A stretch of DNA of 33,220 nt from Candidatus Choladousia intestinipullorum (GCA_018711885.1 DVHT01000189.1:1-33220); one strand, 5' to 3'. Positions 1 to 9,045 are shown, numbered from the stretch's first letter. Translations and numbers: made by a program. The notes: generated from the sequence alone by a model not told the origin.

Positions 1-1637
1 CCTACGTACATCGTTTTTGAAGTGACGATCTTTTCGCGAATCGCATCAATCGGCGGATTTGTGACCTGTGCAAACAGCTGCTTAAAATAGTTGAACAGCG
101 GCTGATGGCGCCCGGAAAGGACGGCAAGCGGTGTATCGATTCCCATCGCACTGATCCCCTCGCTGCCTGTTTCTGCCATAGACAGGATCGACGTCCGGTA
201 ATCCTCATAGCTGTATCCAAATGTTTTCATCAGACGCATCCTCATCTCGTCTGAATACGTCTCGACACGTTTATTCGGTATCTTGATATCCTTCAGGCTC
301 ACCAGATAACGGTCAAGCCATTCGCCGTACGGCTGTCTGGATGCATAACGCATTTTCAGGGTTTCATCGTCTACCACTTCTCCTTTTACCGTATCGACCA
401 GAAGCATTTTCCCCGGATGCAGCCGTTCTTTCTGCACGATCCTGGCCGGATCGATCTCCAGGACGCCGACCTCGGAGGACAGGATGACGCATCCGTCATC
501 CGTAATGTAGTAACGCGACGGACGCAGGCCATTGCGGTCCAGTACAGCACCCATGATATCTCCGTCGGAAAACAGGATGGATGCAGGACCGTCCCAGGGT
601 TCCATCATCGTCGCATAGTACTGGTAAAAATCTTTTTTCTTCTGTGACATGACCCCGTTGTTCGCCCAGGGCTCCGGTATCGTGATCATGACTGCAAGGG
701 GAAGATCCATCCCGTTCATCGTCAGGAATTCCAGCGTATTATCGAGCATCGCCGAATCTGAACCCTGTGCGTTGATCACAGGAAGCACCTTGTGCAGATC
801 CTCTTCCAGATATGCAGAAGACATCGTTTCTTCGCGTGCCAGCATTTTGTCGGCATTTCCGCGGATCGTGTTGATCTCACCGTTGTGCACGATAAATCGG
901 TACGGATGTGCACGCTCCCAGCTTGGGTTTGTGTTCGTGCTGAATCTGGAATGTACGATCGCGATCGCAGACTCGTAATCCGGATCCTGAAGATCCGTAA
1001 AAAAGGTTCTGAGCTGCCCTACCAGAAACATCCCCTTATAGACGATCGTCCTGCTTGAGAGTGATACTACGTATGTCGTATCATTCGACTGTTCAAATGT
1101 CCTGCGGACCACGTACAGTCTGCGGTCAAAAGAAAGTCCGCGCTCTGTTTCTTTCGGCCGTTCCACAAATGCCTGTTCAATACACGGCATCTTGTCGAGC
1201 GCCTTGTGTCCGAGAACCTCAGGCGCTGTCGGCACCTTTCTCCAGCCAAGGAAATTCATGCCTTCCTTTTTTACGATACTCTCAAACATTTTCTTCGCCT
1301 GGTTCCTTTTCAGGACATCCTGCGGGAAGAAAAACATCCCGATACCGTAATCTCTCTCATTACGTAAAAAGATGCCAAGGTCCAAACAGGTTTTGCGGAA
1401 GAATCTGTGCGATATCTGCAGCATGATTCCAACTCCGTCGCCTGTTTTTCCCTCGGCATCTTTGCCGGCTCTGTGTTCTAGATTTTCTACAATACTCAGT
1501 GCATTTTCGACTGTCTGATGAGTTTTGACTCCCCTGATATTGACGACTGCTCCGATCCCGCAGTTGTCATGTTCAAATTCCGGCCTGTACAGGCCCGGGC
1601 TCACACAGACAGATTCTCGATTTCTTTTCGAATCCAT
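1..1637 (-). CDS. gltB: Glutamate synthase large subunit, N-terminal part (class II glutamine amidotransferase domain), runs off left edge
   Basis: Manual translation from ATG at 1637: MDSKRNRESVCVSPGLYRPEFEHDNCGIGAVVNIRGVKTHQTVENAL...LEHRAGKDAEGKTGDGVGIMLQI...; mature Cys (CGIG), HSRFSTNTNPSWERAHPYRFIVHNGEINT and GPASILFSDGD motifs. SD GGGAGGAAG upstream. Missing from ORF track because it has no stop inside the window. Confidence 0.95.
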   Translation of the reverse strand, partial: MDSKRNRESVCVSPGLYRPEFEHDNCGIGAVVNIRGVKTHQTVENALSIVENLEHRAGKDAEGKTGDGVGIMLQISHRFFRKTCLDLGIFLRNERDYGIGMFFFPQDVLKRNQAKKMFESIVKKEGMNFLGWRKVPTAPEVLGHKALDKMPCIEQAFVERPKETERGLSFDRRLYVVRRTFEQSNDTTYVVSLSSRTIVYKGMFLVGQLRTFFTDLQDPDYESAIAIVHSRFSTNTNPSWERAHPYRFIVHNGEINTIRGNADKMLAREETMSSAYLEEDLHKVLPVINAQGSDSAMLDNTLEFLTMNGMDLPLAVMITIPEPWANNGVMSQKKKDFYQYYATMMEPWDGPASILFSDGDIMGAVLDRNGLRPSRYYITDDGCVILSSEVGVLEIDPARIVQKERLHPGKMLLVDTVKGEVVDDETLKMRYASRQPYGEWLDRYLVSLKDIKIPNKRVETYSDEMRMRLMKTFGYSYEDYRTSILSMAETGSEGISAMGIDTPLAVLSGRHQPLFNYFKQLFAQVTNPPIDAIREKIVTSKTMYV

Positions 1638-1685
1638 CTTTCTTCCTCCCGTCGGGTGATTGACATCAGTTTTTATTTACGCATT

Positions 1686-1714
1686 AATATACACCTATTT
1701 TTCTTCTCTGTAAA
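1686..1714 (-). promoter_or_regulatory. Putative sigma70-type promoter for gltB (TTTACA-N17-TATATT)
   Basis: Minus strand TTTACA (1709-1714), 17 nt spacer, TATATT (1686-1691), upstream of gltB start 1637. Confidence 0.6.
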
Positions 1715-1724
1715 TAGCCATTTT

Positions 1725-2390
1725 TTAAAAAAAATATGGAAAAACGACTGCCGCCGCATTAGATCCGATATGGAACAGCACCGGAAATACGAATAATTGC
1801 CCGTGTTCATAGACGGCCGTAAGAGCCAGCGCCATAGGAAAAGCAAAGATGATCTGGATCGGATTTCCATGGTAAAGCGCAAATAAAAGCGACGACAGAA
1901 CAGCCGCTGTCTTTACCGGAAAGTATCGCTTCATCCTGCCGTATACCAGTACGCGGAAGATCAGCTCCTCCGCAAGCGGGACCAGAAAACAGAGTCCCAC
2001 AAGCTGCACAGCCATGCTTCCCGCCAGCAGAACCTCCTGTGTCTCATTGGAAAAAACGTCCTGTATCCCTGCCGCATTCAGGACGGTACTCCATACAACA
2101 TTCAGGACAGCGCCGGCAGCGATACAGAATACACCGAACAAAATCTTTCCCGCAATACCGGTATCCTTTACCTCTCTGCTTTGTCCGGCATGCGTCTCCT
2201 GTGCGGAAATGTCTCCGCCTGCACGGATCCGGTCCTGCCGGTACATCGCCCATACAAACGGAAGAACGATTAAAGCCGCAAGCGCCGTGCAGGAAGCCGC
2301 ATCCAGCCTCTGCCCAAATAATGCCGCCACTGTATTCGACACCAGCATATGCAGCAGGACCGGCGTCACTATCGAAATTAATCCGGACAT
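1725..2390 (-). CDS. CPBP family intramembrane metalloprotease (CAAX-like)
   Basis: Multi-TM; LAEELIFRVLVYGRM (EExxxR), later ALYHGNPIQIIFAF (HxxxN-like) motif. Confidence 0.8.
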   Translation of the reverse strand: MSGLISIVTPVLLHMLVSNTVAALFGQRLDAASCTALAALIVLPFVWAMYRQDRIRAGGDISAQETHAGQSREVKDTGIAGKILFGVFCIAAGAVLNVVWSTVLNAAGIQDVFSNETQEVLLAGSMAVQLVGLCFLVPLAEELIFRVLVYGRMKRYFPVKTAAVLSSLLFALYHGNPIQIIFAFPMALALTAVYEHGQLFVFPVLFHIGSNAAAVVFPYFF

Positions 2391-2410
2391 TTTTCCTCCC
2401 TGTAAAAGCA

Positions 2411-2452
2411 GGCCCGACCGCAGGGAAACCTCATTTCCCAGTCAGTCAGGCC
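2411..2452 (-). terminator. Putative intrinsic terminator/attenuator hairpin between NTF2-like gene and CPBP gene
   Basis: Nested stems GGCCTGAC/GTCGGGCC and GGGAAA/TTTCCC, followed on minus strand by TGCTTTTACA. Confidence 0.5.
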
Positions 2453-2464
2453 GTCTTCTGTCTT

Positions 2465-3607
2465 TTATGCGTTCTCCGGTATTACCGGAATTTCAAATGA
2501 TGCAATGCTCCATGCGCCGTCAGCAAATGACATCACAAATGTCGCCGTATTGTCTCCGGACTGTGATGCAGTCTCTGTCTGCTGTACCGGCGTACCGTCT
2601 TCCTGGAGTTCTTCTGTGTCTGTCGTGACATCCTGGCGCACCACATAATGATAAGAAAATGTCATCTCTGTCGTGATCGCCCCGTCTTCGCCTTCGGTAA
2701 ACTGCAGATTGCCGAACTGTGCCGCAAAATCGGAAATCGCCGCATTGCGGAACACACTTCCGTCCTGATGCAGCCGCGTCCCCTGGCTTTCGACGAAATC
2801 CTCGGCTGTTGTAAGGCTGTCCGCAAACAGCGTCTCCAGACCATCCGTACTCTCTGTCGCCGCTCCGGCATAGAGCTGTTTCAAAGCATTCACTGCCATC
2901 TCCTTACACTCGTCCTGTGCCGATGTCTTCAAAGCCATCTGAGCAGTATAATCCGCGCTGCCCGCTGTCGTATCAAGTGTTGTATTGACCGATTCAAGCG
3001 CCGGATGGCGCACAGCTACGCTGATCTCTCCAGGAAGCAGGCTTGGCACCTCATAGCAGTCATACGATGCCGCCACTCCATCCGTCACGATCCACGCTGC
3101 ATCCGCCGGCTCGTTGTCCAGATAGAGTTCTGAACCTGCCGGGACTGTAATCCGGAAATTCTTCACCATACAGTGACCGGACAGTATCCTCCATCTGTCA
3201 AAAATCCCGAAAGCTGCATCCGCCTGTTTTCTTACCGTAAAATCCTCTTCATACTGTACTTCACCGTCAGCATTCAGAAATCTTGCGTGGTAATCGACGT
3301 ACTCATTTCCGTCGCTGTCGCGGCGGTTCTCTCCTCTTTCCAGCTCGTATTCCGAATAAAGGCTGTATTTTCTGGCCTCAAGCGCCGCTGCATACTCCTG
3401 TGATGTGATCGGAGTATCCTGTGACTGGTCAAGCAGCGTATACGCCCTGTCTGCATCATTCTCGATCAGCCTTCCCAGATACTGCTCCATTGCATAATCC
3501 GGGGTACTCTGCTGATATGCGCGCAGGCAGGCGGCTCCGCCCCCGAACAACAGTACGATAAGCAGCAGTACCAATACTTTCACTAATACTCTCTTCCATG
3601 CTTTCAT
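2465..3607 (-). CDS. Membrane-anchored extracytoplasmic protein with NTF2-like / MecA_N-like region (hypothetical)
   Basis: N-terminal TM (VLVKVLVLLLIVLLFGGGAACL) then STPDYAMEQYLGRLIENDADRAYTLLDQSQDTPITSQEYAAALEARKYSLYSEYEL, the pattern of NTF2-like domains seen in penicillin-binding-protein-associated proteins. Family call tentative. Confidence 0.6.
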   Translation of the reverse strand: MKAWKRVLVKVLVLLLIVLLFGGGAACLRAYQQSTPDYAMEQYLGRLIENDADRAYTLLDQSQDTPITSQEYAAALEARKYSLYSEYELERGENRRDSDGNEYVDYHARFLNADGEVQYEEDFTVRKQADAAFGIFDRWRILSGHCMVKNFRITVPAGSELYLDNEPADAAWIVTDGVAASYDCYEVPSLLPGEISVAVRHPALESVNTTLDTTAGSADYTAQMALKTSAQDECKEMAVNALKQLYAGAATESTDGLETLFADSLTTAEDFVESQGTRLHQDGSVFRNAAISDFAAQFGNLQFTEGEDGAITTEMTFSYHYVVRQDVTTDTEELQEDGTPVQQTETASQSGDNTATFVMSFADGAWSIASFEIPVIPENA

Positions 3608-3620
3608 GTTCCGTACCTCC

Positions 3621-4484
3621 CTAATTTCCTGCCAATGCTGCTTCGTAGTTCAAAATGACATTCAGATTTGCTTCCTCATAATCATTCAGGTAATAGAACA
3701 TGTTTGCATCAAACTCTTCCGGTGAATACTGCGGAACATACCATGATTTCTGACTGAAATAGTCACGCAGATCCTGCGAGTTGAAGATACGCCCGTTCAG
3801 GGCAAAAATCTCGTTCCGGATCAGGCGCAGCTGCCCTGCGTCATAATTATAAAGCTCACTCTCGTCGATGTACCGGCTGCTGATTCCCTGGATGATCACA
3901 TCATCCGGTGTATAGGCGGATTCTTCGCCTGAGCTTCCGCTGCTGCCGTCATCATACGTGTAATCACCGTTTCCCGGATCAGTAATTTCAATTGTCTGTC
4001 CGCCGGAACCGCCGTCCGTATAGCCGTCGGAACCGCTGTAGCTGCCGTCATCTGTATAACCGCCGTCTCCGCTGCTGCCGTTATCCGTATAGCTGCCATC
4101 TCCGCTGTAGCTGCCGTCTCCGGAACCGCCGTCCGTTCCTGTATCTCCTGATGTTCCGTCAGAACTGATCGGATTTCCCTGCTCGTCTGTCTCCACAGTC
4201 TCCCCATTTTCGTCTGTTTCCGTCGGAGCTTCCGTCTCGACTCCCTTAATAATGTTGCCTGAAGCCGTAACAGTAAATGCATCTGTCTCATAGACTCTGC
4301 TCTCACTGGTCTCCGGCGCAAGCTCCGACGCCGTTTCCTGTTCTTCCGGTTCCGTTCCCGGAGAAGTCAGCATCAGACCGTTTGTCATCGCAGTATCGAC
4401 GGCAAAAAATGATACTGCTGCCGTCAACACACAGCCCGCAAGAAATCCGCTGTTGCGTTTAAAAATATTTGTTTTCTTTTTCAT
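3621..4484 (-). CDS. YARHG domain-containing membrane-anchored protein with Gly/Ser/Asp/Tyr low-complexity linker
   Basis: C-terminus YNYDAGQLRLIRNEIFALNGRIFNSQDLRDYFSQKSWYVPQYSPEEFDANMFYYLNDYEEANLNVI matches the YARHG pattern; N-terminal TM; SYSGDGSYTDNGSSGDGGYTDDGSYSG linker. Confidence 0.85.
   Translation of the reverse strand: MKKKTNIFKRNSGFLAGCVLTAAVSFFAVDTAMTNGLMLTSPGTEPEEQETASELAPETSESRVYETDAFTVTASGNIIKGVETEAPTETDENGETVETDEQGNPISSDGTSGDTGTDGGSGDGSYSGDGSYTDNGSSGDGGYTDDGSYSGSDGYTDGGSGGQTIEITDPGNGDYTYDDGSSGSSGEESAYTPDDVIIQGISSRYIDESELYNYDAGQLRLIRNEIFALNGRIFNSQDLRDYFSQKSWYVPQYSPEEFDANMFYYLNDYEEANLNVILNYEAALAGN
4005..4135 (-). repeat. In-frame degenerate repeat encoding (G/S)DGSY(T/S)(D/G) units
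   Basis: Recurring ctgtagctgccgtc / ccgccgtctccgctg blocks on the plus strand; protein GDGSYSGDGSYTDNGSSGDGGYTDDGSYSGSDGYTDGGSGG. Confidence 0.75.
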
Positions 4485-4548
4485 TATTTATCTCTCACCC
4501 CTTTATGGGGCATCATATCACAGATGTCGAAAAAAGTCTACGGAAACT

Positions 4549-7134
4549 CTATTTTTTCCTGCCGCTCCCATTTATCGCAAATGACGCCGCCGTAGCGGCA
4601 AACATCAGGAGCCCGAACGCCAGCAGAAGAGTCCCGCCGTTCTGGCCCGTTCCCGCAATACGGCCGGCCTTTGCCCCGTCCGCTCCGAGGCTCTGTTCCT
4701 TCATTACCCTTGCTGTACTTTTAAGGGCAGCATCCGCACTCCTTCTGTCCTTTCTGTACCTGGGCGCCTCGTCCGTCTTTTTCCCCACAAATACCGGGAT
4801 TTCCTGACTCCAGTAAGAATTACCGGCCATATCCTCCAGCCAGACCCGGAGCGTCTGCCAGTCTTCCGCCTGATCCAGAGTGATTTTTACCGTCTCGTCT
4901 TCTTTTCCTGCCTCTTCCCGTTCCAGTATCACGGTACTGTCCCGATAGACTTTCATCCGCCTGATCCCTGTATTGTCGTAAGGCGTAACGCAGGCCGTAA
5001 CACATTTTGCATCATACCCCTGCTCCGCTTCGATTCCCGTAACTGTACAGTCCGGAGCTGTCCAGTCCAGCACAAACGCCACCTGCTTTTTCTGAATCCC
5101 CGTGTCGCTTACATTATCCGCACTGTCTTTTGAAGTCAGGAGCAGCTCATATACTCCCTCTTTCTGAAAATACCCCGCCGGAACGGTATAGCAGTACCGT
5201 TTCCAGGAATCCTTCGTTCCCGTCATCGCGACAGAATAATCCACGCCGCGCCTGAGCAGCTCCAGTTCTCCGTCCCGCCTGCAGTAAATATCGGACTCAC
5301 CTACGTAATCAATATTTGTCTCATAAAATGTGATCGGCTCGGCTTTTGAAAGGAAATACTGTCCCAGTTTCTCCCGCGTCTCTTCCGACAGTTCATAGAC
5401 CGATCCGTATCGGTTGACCGAGAATTCTATCATTTCTTCTGCTTTGTTCCCCGCCATATCCTCCGCTGTCACTGACAGCCGATAAATATCGTCATAACTT
5501 TTCTGCACAGGAAAATCAAAGTACCGGACGGCCGCGCCGCGGTCTGTCTCTTTTTTTTCACTGACAGCCGGAAACTTTCCATGATTGATTCCGGCAAATT
5601 CAATCTGCAGGCTGCCGGGTTTATAATGCGCGTCATTTCCTTTTATTTTTACTTTTACCTTCCCTGAATTTGCCGTCTGGTCCTGCACCCCTCCGATCGT
5701 GATCTTGGGAGCGGTCCTGTCTACACAGACGATCCCGCTTTTTGAAAAATGGACGTTTCCGACGTTATCCTCCGTCCTGACAAAAATCTGGTACATCCCT
5801 TCCTGTTCAATCTGTACCGTATGCTCTGTCCTGCATGAAATCCATTCCTCTTTCTGCGGATCGCACAGCAGCCTGCCGCCGCTGTCACAATTTAATACGA
5901 GATACGCTGAAGATTTCAGCCCGCTCCTGCCGTCCGGCGCAACGGTGATCTCTGCTTTGGCTGTATCCGGAACGTACGTTATCCCTCCGGAAACTTTGCC
6001 TGAAAGCGTGATATCAGCAGGCGGAGCTTCCCCGTCAATCGCATACTGCTCCTGACAAGTCTCCGGCACTCCGTCTGATCCGTCTGTGCTCTGCACCTGG
6101 AAGCGGATCATGCCGTCTTCCTGCAGATTTTGAAAGCTCTGTTCCCCGGTGCAGACGCTCCCGGCCTTTGTCTCAAGATAGAGGCTGCTTCCCGGCCTGA
6201 CCCACAGATGTCCCGCTTCGTCACGATACCATGCTCCGGCATCTCCGACAACATCATACCGTTTCTCTGTCTGCTTCTTCTCTTTTTTCTCTTTTTTCTC
6301 TTTCTTCTTTTTCTTCCTGCCGCGTTCTTCCGTGGTCTCTCCCGTCTGCGCTTCTGTCGCTTCAGCCTTTGGGTCTGACACTTCTGTCAAACTTTCCGCC
6401 GCCGTCTCCTGTACCGGCTCTTTGAGTCCTTCCGTACTCATCTGCGTCTGCGGTTCCAAATCGGCTGCCGTCTGCTCGAGACCCCCGGACTCCGGCTCTG
6501 TATTGTCCGCTTTCTCAGAAGCCGCGCTTCCGCCCGGTTTCTCCGTCTTTTCCGTTCCTTCCGGCATTTCTTTTTCCGTCTGTGTTTCTGCCGGCGCAGC
6601 ATCCAATGATATTTGTGTCATTTGTTCCTGCAGCAGCTCCGCTCCTTCTGCGGGCGGCATCGTCTCACTCTCCGCTGATGTCTCCGACTCCGCTGCAGCC
6701 GCGCTCTCCGGCACTTTCTCACTCTCTGATTCTGTCTCCTGCTCTGCCGTCGTCTCACTCTCCGCTGACGTCTCCTGCTCCGCTGCAGTCCCGCTCCCCA
6801 ATATTTTCTCACTCTCTGATTCTGTTTCGTCCTCTGTTTCTGTCCTGCTCTCTGCGCAGCTTTCACTCTCCGGCACTTCCGCGTATACCGGCACTGTCTC
6901 GCTTTCTGCAGCCGGAACAGGGATTTCTGTGCCGCGCACTTTTTCCAGAACAACTGTCCCGAGAGCCGCTGCGATATCGGTGGCTCCGCAGGCGACTGCA
7001 GGCCGGGCCGTATAACACTCTGTATACAGTTCTTCTGCAAAGACCAGGATCACGGCGGCGGCCACGCCAAACGCCAACATTTTCTGCAGCCGCTTTTTCT
7101 TTCTATCTCGCTGTCTCTTCTGTTTCTGTATCAA
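4549..7134 (-). CDS. Large surface protein: N-terminal TM, Glu/Ser/Thr-rich stalk, Ig-like (adhesin-type) repeats, C-terminal TM; probable TTG start
   Basis: ORF track start 7191; SD GAAAGGGG (7143-7150) lies 8 nt upstream of an in-frame TTG at 7132-7134 (LIQKQKRQRDRKKKRLQKMLAFGVAAAVILVFAEEL). Repeated SVTAEDMAGNKAEEM, TSKDSADNVSDT, VWLEDMAGNSYWSQ, VRTEDNVGNVHFS segments as in bacterial Ig-like domains; C-term GTLLLAFGLLMFAATAASFAINGSGRKK. Confidence 0.75.
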   Translation of the reverse strand: MIQKQKRQRDRKKKRLQKMLAFGVAAAVILVFAEELYTECYTARPAVACGATDIAAALGTVVLEKVRGTEIPVPAAESETVPVYAEVPESESCAESRTETEDETESESEKILGSGTAAEQETSAESETTAEQETESESEKVPESAAAAESETSAESETMPPAEGAELLQEQMTQISLDAAPAETQTEKEMPEGTEKTEKPGGSAASEKADNTEPESGGLEQTAADLEPQTQMSTEGLKEPVQETAAESLTEVSDPKAEATEAQTGETTEERGRKKKKKEKKEKKEKKQTEKRYDVVGDAGAWYRDEAGHLWVRPGSSLYLETKAGSVCTGEQSFQNLQEDGMIRFQVQSTDGSDGVPETCQEQYAIDGEAPPADITLSGKVSGGITYVPDTAKAEITVAPDGRSGLKSSAYLVLNCDSGGRLLCDPQKEEWISCRTEHTVQIEQEGMYQIFVRTEDNVGNVHFSKSGIVCVDRTAPKITIGGVQDQTANSGKVKVKIKGNDAHYKPGSLQIEFAGINHGKFPAVSEKKETDRGAAVRYFDFPVQKSYDDIYRLSVTAEDMAGNKAEEMIEFSVNRYGSVYELSEETREKLGQYFLSKAEPITFYETNIDYVGESDIYCRRDGELELLRRGVDYSVAMTGTKDSWKRYCYTVPAGYFQKEGVYELLLTSKDSADNVSDTGIQKKQVAFVLDWTAPDCTVTGIEAEQGYDAKCVTACVTPYDNTGIRRMKVYRDSTVILEREEAGKEDETVKITLDQAEDWQTLRVWLEDMAGNSYWSQEIPVFVGKKTDEAPRYRKDRRSADAALKSTARVMKEQSLGADGAKAGRIAGTGQNGGTLLLAFGLLMFAATAASFAINGSGRKK
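6661..6840 (-). repeat. Two tandem 90-bp imperfect in-frame repeats (30 aa unit)
   Basis: Plus strand cgtctcactctccgctgatgtctccgactccgctgcag... at 6661 and cgtctcactctccgctgacgtctcctgctccgctgcag... at 6751; both continue to ttctcactctctgattctgt. Confidence 0.8.
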
Positions 7135-8812
7135 TCGTATTTCCCCTTTCGTCTTCGAACACTCTCTCCACCGCTTCTTTTGCGGCTTCATACTGTTCCA
7201 GTATCACCTCCCTTTCTTTTCTGTTTTCCCATGCTTCCGCAGATTTTACGAAGGTTTCCAATGTACTCAGCACCGGTTTCACCTCCCGGTAGGCCCGTTT
7301 TCCACTGAATTCTGCCGACCGTACAGCCAAAAATGAAATCAGTTCAGATGCGATCTGCCTTTTCACTTCCGGAAGCTCCAGATCCAGGCCGTCCATGCGC
7401 CAAAGCCGGCACAGATCATCCCAATAAGTCAGATATTCTTCTGCTTCCTGCCCCAGTCCCTTCTTTCCCAGTTTTTCATAATACGATGCGATATCTGCAT
7501 GGATTGAAGCAGACAAAAACCACTCCTCCTGTCTTCCTTCTCCCTTTTCTTTCTGAGAAAGGATTGCCTCCCGAAACCAGAAAGACGCAGCGCTTTTTGC
7601 TCCCGGTCCATCATAAAAATACCAGTAAGCGATCCCCATCTGATAAGCGAAACGCCCGTAGACGTGAGAGTTTTCCTTTAATCTTTCCAGAATTGTTCCT
7701 CCCTGTCCGTCAACGGCTTGATAGACCAGATCCTTTAACTGTTTTTCTTCCTCCATGCTGAATACGTAATCCTCCTCAATCCGTCTCAGCAGACAGAACG
7801 CCCATCTTCCATCTTCCGTGAAAAGACCTGCCGCCTGTTCCAGGCACTCAAGCGCCTGCACGAATCCCAGTCCCTCCGACCGGCTCAGAAGCTCCTGATA
7901 CTGCTTCTTCACACGCGCATCTGTCTCCCCGGAAGGTTCCCAAACGGGCAGTTTGATCAAAAAAAGCAGCGATAAGGAAAGCAAAAAGAATGCTCCCACT
8001 GCCTTGCTGCCCTGCTTTTTCCGTTGATACCGGCGGCGCAAACGCCGCATGACCCGGTACAGTTCCGTGCAGTCCTGAAAACGCTGCTCTTTTTCCGCCT
8101 GCAGACACCGTTCCAAAATCCGTCCGATCTTCCGGACCTGACTTTGGGGCATTCCCGTAAGTTCTGATTTTTTCCGGACCCCCGGCTTTGCCGCTGGCGG
8201 CGCACAGCCATACAGGCAGTAGTACATGGAAGCGCCAAATCCATAGACATCGGTGCGCGCATCCACCTCTCTTCCTCCATACTGCTCCGGCGCCGCAAAT
8301 CCCGGTGTCCCGGCACACCCGGCCGTGCTCTTTGTTCCGCGCAAAAACACAGCGGCGCCAAAGTCGATCAGCACCGGTACTCCGTCTTTCCTGATCAGAA
8401 TATTGGTCGGCTTGACATCCAGATGAAGGACGGGCAGCGTCCTCGTGTGCAAATATCCAAGCACATCCAAAAGCCCGAGTGCAATAGAAAAAAACTGTTC
8501 TGCCGTGAGCCCCCGTTTCGCCAGCTTCGAAAGAACCTGACCTGAAACGTATTCCATGACCAGCCAGATCTGTTCTTTTTCTTCAATCACATCTATGATT
8601 TCCGGCAGAGAAGGATGGCACAGCCTCTTCATCATATCCAATTCATGGATCTGATCTCTGTTCTCAGAAACTGGAAGCCGTTTGGCCGCACGTATCTTCT
8701 CTGTAGAAAGGTGCACTACGAGGTAGACCGTCCCCTCTCCGCCGCTGCCAAGACATCTGAGTTTTCTGTAGCGTCCTCCGATCAGTTCCGTATCCGACCG
8801 CTTGGTTTTCAT
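7103..8812 (-). CDS. Eukaryotic-like Ser/Thr protein kinase with single TM and a helical C-terminal domain (no PASTA repeats)
   Basis: LGSGGEGTVYLV G-loop, AAKRL Lys, LHLDVKPTNIL catalytic loop, VLIDFGAA, GFAAPEQYG, DVYGFGASMYYCL; TM FFLLSLSLLFLIKLPVW. ORF track start 8851; internal ATG at 8812 (MKTKRSDTELIGGRYRKL) preferred. Confidence 0.9.
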   Translation of the reverse strand: MKTKRSDTELIGGRYRKLRCLGSGGEGTVYLVVHLSTEKIRAAKRLPVSENRDQIHELDMMKRLCHPSLPEIIDVIEEKEQIWLVMEYVSGQVLSKLAKRGLTAEQFFSIALGLLDVLGYLHTRTLPVLHLDVKPTNILIRKDGVPVLIDFGAAVFLRGTKSTAGCAGTPGFAAPEQYGGREVDARTDVYGFGASMYYCLYGCAPPAAKPGVRKKSELTGMPQSQVRKIGRILERCLQAEKEQRFQDCTELYRVMRRLRRRYQRKKQGSKAVGAFFLLSLSLLFLIKLPVWEPSGETDARVKKQYQELLSRSEGLGFVQALECLEQAAGLFTEDGRWAFCLLRRIEEDYVFSMEEEKQLKDLVYQAVDGQGGTILERLKENSHVYGRFAYQMGIAYWYFYDGPGAKSAASFWFREAILSQKEKGEGRQEEWFLSASIHADIASYYEKLGKKGLGQEAEEYLTYWDDLCRLWRMDGLDLELPEVKRQIASELISFLAVRSAEFSGKRAYREVKPVLSTLETFVKSAEAWENRKEREVILEQYEAAKEAVERVFEDERGNTIDTETEETAR

Positions 8813-8868
8813 TTCATATCCATACGCCTCCTTTTGTTTGAGAATTTTCATATATAATATGTGATTAT

Positions 8869-8897
8869 ATTATCTTTCAATCAGCCCGCTTTGTCAA
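8869..8897 (-). promoter_or_regulatory. Putative promoter of kinase operon (TTGACA-N17-GATAAT)
   Basis: Minus strand TTGACA (8892-8897), 17 nt, GATAAT (8869-8874). Confidence 0.7.
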
Positions 8898-8940
8898 GTG
8901 GTTTTTAGAACACTGTTCCCGAAATCCCGGATGACAAAGA

Positions 8941-8983
8941 GGCTGCTGCAGGATGATAAACTGCTCTTCATCCTGCGGCAGCC
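8941..8983 (-). terminator. Putative intrinsic terminator downstream of amidase gene
   Basis: Long stem ggctgctgcaggatga ... tcatcctgcggcagcc with one mismatch, about 60 nt past the stop at 9046; T-tract weak (TCTTTG). Confidence 0.55.
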
Positions 8984-9045
8984 TGTACAAAGGTGTCATA
9001 TTCTCTTATTATTTGTTGCTCTGATTCAGCGGAATACGGCGGTCA

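Noticed and set aside
1725-1750. ttttttaaaaaaaa tract near the end of the CPBP gene as a terminator
   Set aside because: It encodes the last codons and stop of CPBP; AT symmetry is weak as an RNA hairpin.
6332-7015. Long plus-strand ORFs (227 and 236 aa) opposite the Ig/ESE gene
   Set aside because: Ser/Ala-rich translation is the antisense of the GAA/GAG/TCN-rich stalk; no SD, no family.
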